From Anncaliia algerae PRA339 (taxonomy: Eukaryota; Microsporidia; Tubulinosematidae): a stretch of 23,181 bases of DNA. The notes beneath the pieces were generated by a model. The model was not told where the DNA came from. It ran no database searches and saw only the letters and a list, made by a program, of their open reading frames with translations. Position numbers and translations under genes: made by a program. The stretch is taken from positions 50,873-74,053 of the forward strand of contig KK365149.1 in NCBI GenBank assembly GCA_000385875.2, in the 5' to 3' direction. Shown one piece after another: positions 19,339-23,181 of this stretch (the stretch's first letter is position 1; the number at the start of each line of letters is the position of its first letter).

Positions 19339-20292
19339 ATGCGATCAATATTAACATTAATGTTCATTTTAAATTCTTATATACTTGCGAAAATATTCCA
19401 TGAAGTGAGTGACTTGAGGAGATCATCTCTTCTTGCAACAAAAAGAAGAAATAATTTCGTAAGCAACTTAAGTGGAAAGGATGAAGAAGAGGATGAAAAG
19501 AAGGATAAGGATGACAAGAAAGACAGTAAAGAAAAAGGCAAGGGCAAGGGTAAAGGAAAGGAAGGATCTAAAAAGGATGGTGAAGAAGGCAAGTCTGAGA
19601 AAGATGATGAGAAAAAAGAGAAGAGCTCTAAGAAAGATGATAAAGAGGATGATAAGGATAGTAAGGATGAAAGCAGCCTTAAAAGTTCTAGTTCTTCCTC
19701 TTCAAAATCAAAATTAGTAAGTTTCTTGGCACCAGATGATAAATCAGGAGATAAAAAAGATGAAGACAAGAAGAAAGATGAGGACAAGAAAAAAGATGAG
19801 GATAAGAAGAAGAAGGAAGAAGAGGACAAGAAGAAGAAAGAAGAAGAGGACAAGAAAAAAGATGATGATGAGAGCAAATCTGGCGAAGTTAGTAAGATGG
19901 TATGTACAGAGAGTTCTACTGAAGGAGGATGCATTGTCAATGATGGTATTGTAGGAGGCAACAGTAATGTTTATGAAAGCGATGAAGACAAGAAGAAGAA
20001 AGAAGAAGAGGACAAGAAGAAGAAAGAAGAGGATAAGAAGAAAAAAGAAGAAGAGGAAAAAAAGAAAAAAGAAGAAGAGGAAAAGAAGAAAAAAGACGAA
20101 AAGAAAAAAGATGATGAGAAGAAGGATGAAGGAAAGAAATCCACTCTTAAGAAGTCCTCATTAAAATCATTTGCCGGAAAAGGCCTTTTTGGAGAGAAAG
20201 AATTCATGAATGACTCTGCACTCTTAGGAGGCATGAAGAAAAAAAGTAAATTGTTGCCAACACGCATGGCAGATGATGCTAGTTCAGATTAA
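19339..20292 (+). CDS. Probable secreted Lys/Glu/Asp-repeat protein, 317 aa
   Basis: Residues 1-17 (MRSILTLMFILNSYILA) form a good signal peptide with likely cleavage after Ala17, so the protein should enter the secretory pathway. About 30 residues of ordinary sequence follow, then a long highly charged region. Two blocks of near-tandem DKKKDED and DKKKKEEE units lie at about 137-180 and 214-262. Between them is a unique island (about 185-213, KMVCTESSTEGGCIVNDG...) with the protein's only two cysteines, and before them a Ser-rich stretch (111-126). The C-terminus (about 263-317) is basic and unique. The family is not recognisable, since low-complexity repeats mislead similarity. Candidates are spore-wall, polar-tube-associated or host-exported proteins; repeat-rich secreted proteins of these kinds are known in microsporidia. 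An in-frame TAG two codons before the ATG fixes the start. Confidence 0.8.
   Translation: MRSILTLMFILNSYILAKIFHEVSDLRRSSLLATKRRNNFVSNLSGKDEEEDEKKDKDDKKDSKEKGKGKGKGKEGSKKDGEEGKSEKDDEKKEKSSKKDDKEDDKDSKDESSLKSSSSSSSKSKLVSFLAPDDKSGDKKDEDKKKDEDKKKDEDKKKKEEEDKKKKEEEDKKKDDDESKSGEVSKMVCTESSTEGGCIVNDGIVGGNSNVYESDEDKKKKEEEDKKKKEEDKKKKEEEEKKKKEEEEKKKKDEKKKDDEKKDEGKKSTLKKSSLKSFAGKGLFGEKEFMNDSALLGGMKKKSKLLPTRMADDASSD
19748..20140 (+). repeat. Purine-rich coding repeats (two blocks)
   Basis: The repeats at about 19748-19870 and 19980-20140 are nearly all A and G on the plus strand, from GAT/GAC/GAA/GAG and AAA/AAG codons. Units such as GAGGACAAGAAGAAGAAAGA recur. They encode the acidic-basic blocks of the secreted protein and are likely to vary in copy number. 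The intervening 110 bases (19871-19980) are unique sequence. Confidence 0.8.
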
Positions 20293-20498
20293 TTAAAGAT
20301 CAAAGAGTTATTTTAATACAATTTTTATATCAAAATTCAATAGAACTAATTTTTAAGGATATTTATCTTTTTATGAATACTAAAGCATTTCATTTAAACT
20401 AATTACTTTATTCATTTATAATTATTAAATATTTTAACATTTAGCTAAAAACTATTAAAGAGATATTTAAAAACAAAATAACTTCTATTAAATTGTTA

Positions 20499-20966
20499 TT
20501 ATTTTGTATTTACTTCGTACATTTGACGCACATATTCTTCAATAACTGACAACTTTTCAATCAAAGATGAACCAATGCTAATAACTCTATCCTTTGCAAT
20601 ATCCTTAACATACTTGTATATTAAATCACTTAAATTAAAAAGATGCCGAATTAAAAGATCATTATTTTGTGTCTGAGGTACCATTTCATTGTGATTATAC
20701 AAGCCTTTAACATCTTTCATATTTTTAAAGGCTTCTTTAATATTTTTTTCTTGCTCATCATTTAATTCTTCACAAAAATGATCTATTAGTCCTTCTAATT
20801 CACTCATGGATGTTTCAATCAGCTGGGTAAGTTGAGTAGGATTAAGTGTTTCCTCTATTTTTGCACCCTTCTTGGATTTCATAACAAAAATTAATCCTAT
20901 GAATACTACACAAAGTATAGCTACAATAAAAAACAACTTTAAAGTTTTTATGAAAGCATTTTTCAT
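20499..20966 (-). CDS. Small membrane-anchored hypothetical protein, 155 aa
   Basis: I do not recognise a family. Residues 10-28 (KLFFIVAILCVVFIGLIFV) form a strong single transmembrane segment, flanked by Lys on both sides (MKNAFIKTLK and MKSKKGAK). It could be a signal anchor or an uncleaved signal sequence. The remaining 125 residues are soluble and helical, with Leu heptad-like spacing (LTQLIETSMSELEGLIDHF, LLIRHLFNLSDLIYKYVKDI), suggesting a helical bundle or coiled coil. Two Cys lie at about 19 and 64. The start is the first ATG in frame; no CCC motif is present, only AAAC before the ATG. The upstream gene on the same strand ends 53 bases away, so its promoter must be very compact or the two genes may share a transcript. 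Confidence 0.75.
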   Translation of the reverse strand: MKNAFIKTLKLFFIVAILCVVFIGLIFVMKSKKGAKIEETLNPTQLTQLIETSMSELEGLIDHFCEELNDEQEKNIKEAFKNMKDVKGLYNHNEMVPQTQNNDLLIRHLFNLSDLIYKYVKDIAKDRVISIGSSLIEKLSVIEEYVRQMYEVNTK

Positions 20967-21019
20967 GTTTCTATGAAGTTTCTTTTTTTAATGACTCCTT
21001 AAAAAATGAACCAATAAAT

Positions 21020-21682
21020 TTAATATATTAATTCTAATGGTAATTCATATTTTTTTGCGAAACTTTCTAAAAGGTCATTGCTTATGCACCAATAAAAATT
21101 ATCTTTTGTTCTTCTAATGTATCCTTTTTTTACTAATGAATTTAGTACCATTAGAACATATGTTGTATTATTTAAATTATCACTATATCCTTCTAGTTCT
21201 GAACAAATATCAATAAATCTCTTTTTTCTCACGTGTAACAAAACAAAAACCTCCTCTTTAGTCAAATTGACTAAAAAGTTTTTAATATCAATGTTCTTTT
21301 TCTTTATTTCCTCCTCATTTTCTTCATTTCTTTTAAGATAAATAGGAACATAATTATAACTGATTCTATTGCTAAATAATATGTTTCTTTTGCTCTCAGT
21401 ATTCCTTTCATAAGAAAAAATATTTATTGAATCATTATTTGATAATGTTTCATTTGTTATTAATGTATATTTGATATTTTCATTAGATAATTGAGTTGTG
21501 AATTCATTTAAAGATAGAAGAGTTATTATTTGGATATTAAATTGCTTTTCTTCTTTTAATATTGTAATTAATTTTTCATATGTATTTTTATTTAAATTAT
21601 TAGGTAGGTTTTTAGGGGGTATAACCTTTTTAACTATTTTTTTAGTGCTTTTCATAACAATTCTTGCTCTTTTTTTTGTCAT
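21020..21682 (-). CDS. Hypothetical nuclear-type protein with possible C-terminal winged helix, 220 aa
   Basis: I do not recognise this family. The first 25 residues are very basic (MTKKRARIVMKSTKKIVKKV), which fits a nuclear or nucleolar signal or nucleic-acid binding. The middle (about 30-110) has alternating strand-like and helix-like segments. The C-terminal third (about 140-205) shows the order helix (TKEEVFVLLHVRKKRFIDIC), helix (NTTYVLMVLNSLVKKGYI), then a short strand pair (RRTKDNFYWCI), which is the usual outline of a winged helix. That reading is from pattern only. A CCCC motif at 21687-21690 lies four bases before the ATG and supports the start. It is upstream of, and in line with, the membrane protein gene. 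Confidence 0.7.
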   Translation of the reverse strand: MTKKRARIVMKSTKKIVKKVIPPKNLPNNLNKNTYEKLITILKEEKQFNIQIITLLSLNEFTTQLSNENIKYTLITNETLSNNDSINIFSYERNTESKRNILFSNRISYNYVPIYLKRNEENEEEIKKKNIDIKNFLVNLTKEEVFVLLHVRKKRFIDICSELEGYSDNLNNTTYVLMVLNSLVKKGYIRRTKDNFYWCISNDLLESFAKKYELPLELIY

Positions 21683-21686
21683 ACTT

Positions 21687-21690
21687 GGGG
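21687..21690 (-). promoter_or_regulatory. CCCC start motif
   Basis: The minus strand reads GCCCCAAGTATG. It is the strongest C-run near any start here and matches the CCC motifs at other genes. Confidence 0.55.
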
Positions 21691-23181
21691 CTTATTTAGA
21701 AAATATATGATTTAATTATTATTTTACAAAATTAATGTTAGAATACATTTTAAATACTAAATCTCAATTAAAAAATATTCTTTAAAATTTATAATATATT
21801 TTAATAAATTTACAATTAAATATGTAAAAAATAAAAAAAAAATAAAGAATGAATAATTAAAAAGTAATAATTAAAACTATTTCTGTTCTAACCTATTTGT
21901 AGGAATAAAAATAATTAAATAATAAAATAAGAATAAGGATTTTGTATGAACTCATGAATAAGAGAAGTATTGTAAATTTAAAGAAATAAAACTTTGAATT
22001 AATTAAAGCCTAGAAAATTATAAATATAATAGGTCTTTTGAATTTAGCTCATTATGATATTTTTTGTATATGTGGTAGCTTGTAAGGCTATCATTTGGTG
22101 GATCAGGTAATTTAGACATATGTTATGAAAAGTGTATTAAGAGTACTTTACTTTATTTAAGTTTTGCTGGCTAAAGGAGTGTTTGTTGGGATGGTGCTCC
22201 TTCGTTAGTGACATATTAATAATTAAATATTTTATTGAATGTTTTGATTATACTAATTCTTAAAATAACCAATTTAATTCATTTATAAAAATCTTGTCTA
22301 CAACAATATAAAATTATACCTTGTTAAACATAAAAATTATTCTTGTTTACCTAATATATAAAAATATCATTTAAACCAGGCTCATATATGCCTCTTCGGT
22401 AATCTAATCATGCTATACTAAATAATACCATTTAAATAAAAGATGAAAAATAATGCATCAAAAGAACAAGACATTTGGTTCAAAATAGTTTTATATGTTG
22501 GAAAATAGACCTAAGATAACAATAAAGTAAATTTAAATAAAAAATTATATTTCTATTTTAAACTCTGATTGGTTGATATTTCCTCCCTCTTTAGAACTTT
22601 TTGAGGGAGAAATAATTATGATTCTTAATTTTTCTTGGTTTGTTTATTTACATCTCCAAATTTAGGCATTCTGAAGGGTTCATTTTTACTTTTAATAAAT
22701 AAGTTAAATGGCTCTACTAAAAAAAGCTATCTATATTATATAATAGATATTTAAAACATTTGCAACAAATTAAAAATCAAAAATTTAAATTATTAAATTT
22801 AAATATTAATAAAAATTATTTTTGTCACTACCTTAATACAAAATTTTATTATAGAAAGAAAATTAAAAAAATATATAATTTCATATATACAAAAAAATTG
22901 ATAATTAAAACATATGAATTTTAAGAAAAACGATTTTAAAATAGTTGCAACTTAGTTCTATAATAGCTTGTGCTTGGAAGTGGGTTTTTTTTATTTTAAT
23001 ATATTAAAATTATATATACCAAACGATTTCTTTATTTTAAATATAATAGCTATATATTTGAAATGCAAGACCTATGGAAAGAGGACAATGAAATTTAAAA
23101 AAAAATAAGTCTTGCTATGTAAATATTATTTAATGAACAATAATACAAGAGATAAGAGATATAACAGAATATTATTTAATT
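21691..23181. other. AT-rich gap with one structured, GC-richer patch
   Basis: No ORF of note is present. Between about 22040 and 22215 the sequence becomes GC-richer. It holds a hairpin near 22170-22209, where CTAA + AGGAG pairs with CTCCT + TTAG across a three-base bulge. It also has short open pieces with Cys-rich, protein-like composition in different frames. It could be an unrecognised RNA or an old coding remnant. The last 900 bases show nothing further. Confidence 0.45.

Noticed and set aside
19472-20164. Arg/Lys-rich plus-strand ORFs in another frame of the same gene
   Set aside because: Frame shadows of the repeats, with no independent start signals.
19377-20267. Ser/Phe-rich ORFs on the minus strand opposite the charged-repeat gene
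   Set aside because: They are mirror images of purine-rich repeat codons; the plus-strand frame has a signal peptide and unique ends.

Overview
The window looks like nuclear DNA from a microsporidian with an AT-rich, loosely packed genome. The evidence is: strongly AT-rich spacers; short intronless genes; eukaryotic proteins trimmed to domain cores (a 239-aa Mpe1, a 310-aa TAF4, a 441-aa glucose-6-phosphate dehydrogenase, a 184-aa tubulin cofactor C); and a CCC motif (or CCTTAA / GGG variants) within about 12 bases of many start codons. Short leaders with such motifs are known for microsporidia. The genus cannot be fixed by eye. Coding sequence is roughly one third of the window, and gene-free gaps reach 2.7 kb.

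Layout. 1-2687: no convincing gene. 2688-3335: an unrecognised basic protein. 5069-6652: a recently broken long gene that still has its CCC start motif. 6933-7812: a worn-down IS1595/ISXO2-like (Merlin-type) DNA transposon with a recognisable DDE transposase. 8401-8660: possible scraps of a reverse-strand gene. 9495-10820 (-): glucose-6-phosphate dehydrogenase. 12842-13036: a 64-codon gene with CCC touching its ATG. 13254-18694 is a housekeeping block: TAF4 (-), DPH6 (-), tubulin cofactor C (+), proteasome beta5 (-) and Mpe1 (-). 18718-18935 is an 8-bp A/T minisatellite just upstream of the Mpe1 gene. 19339-20292: a probable secreted protein made mostly of Lys/Glu/Asp repeats, preceded by a 36-codon in-frame ORF. 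20499-21682: two reverse-strand genes 53 bases apart, one membrane-anchored and one with a possible winged helix. 21683-23181: no gene, but one GC-richer patch with a hairpin.

The recognised genes serve core functions: NADPH supply, RNA polymerase II initiation, mRNA 3'-end formation, eEF2 diphthamide synthesis, tubulin folding and protein degradation. They do not form one pathway, and I see no defence, toxin or biosynthetic cluster. The lineage-specific material is the charged-repeat secreted protein, the broken gene with paired PLDL(R/S)K motifs, the transposon relic and the unrecognised ORFs. I saw no convincing tRNA, rRNA, CRISPR array or intron. All calls come from reading sequence and remembered family motifs; no search was run.
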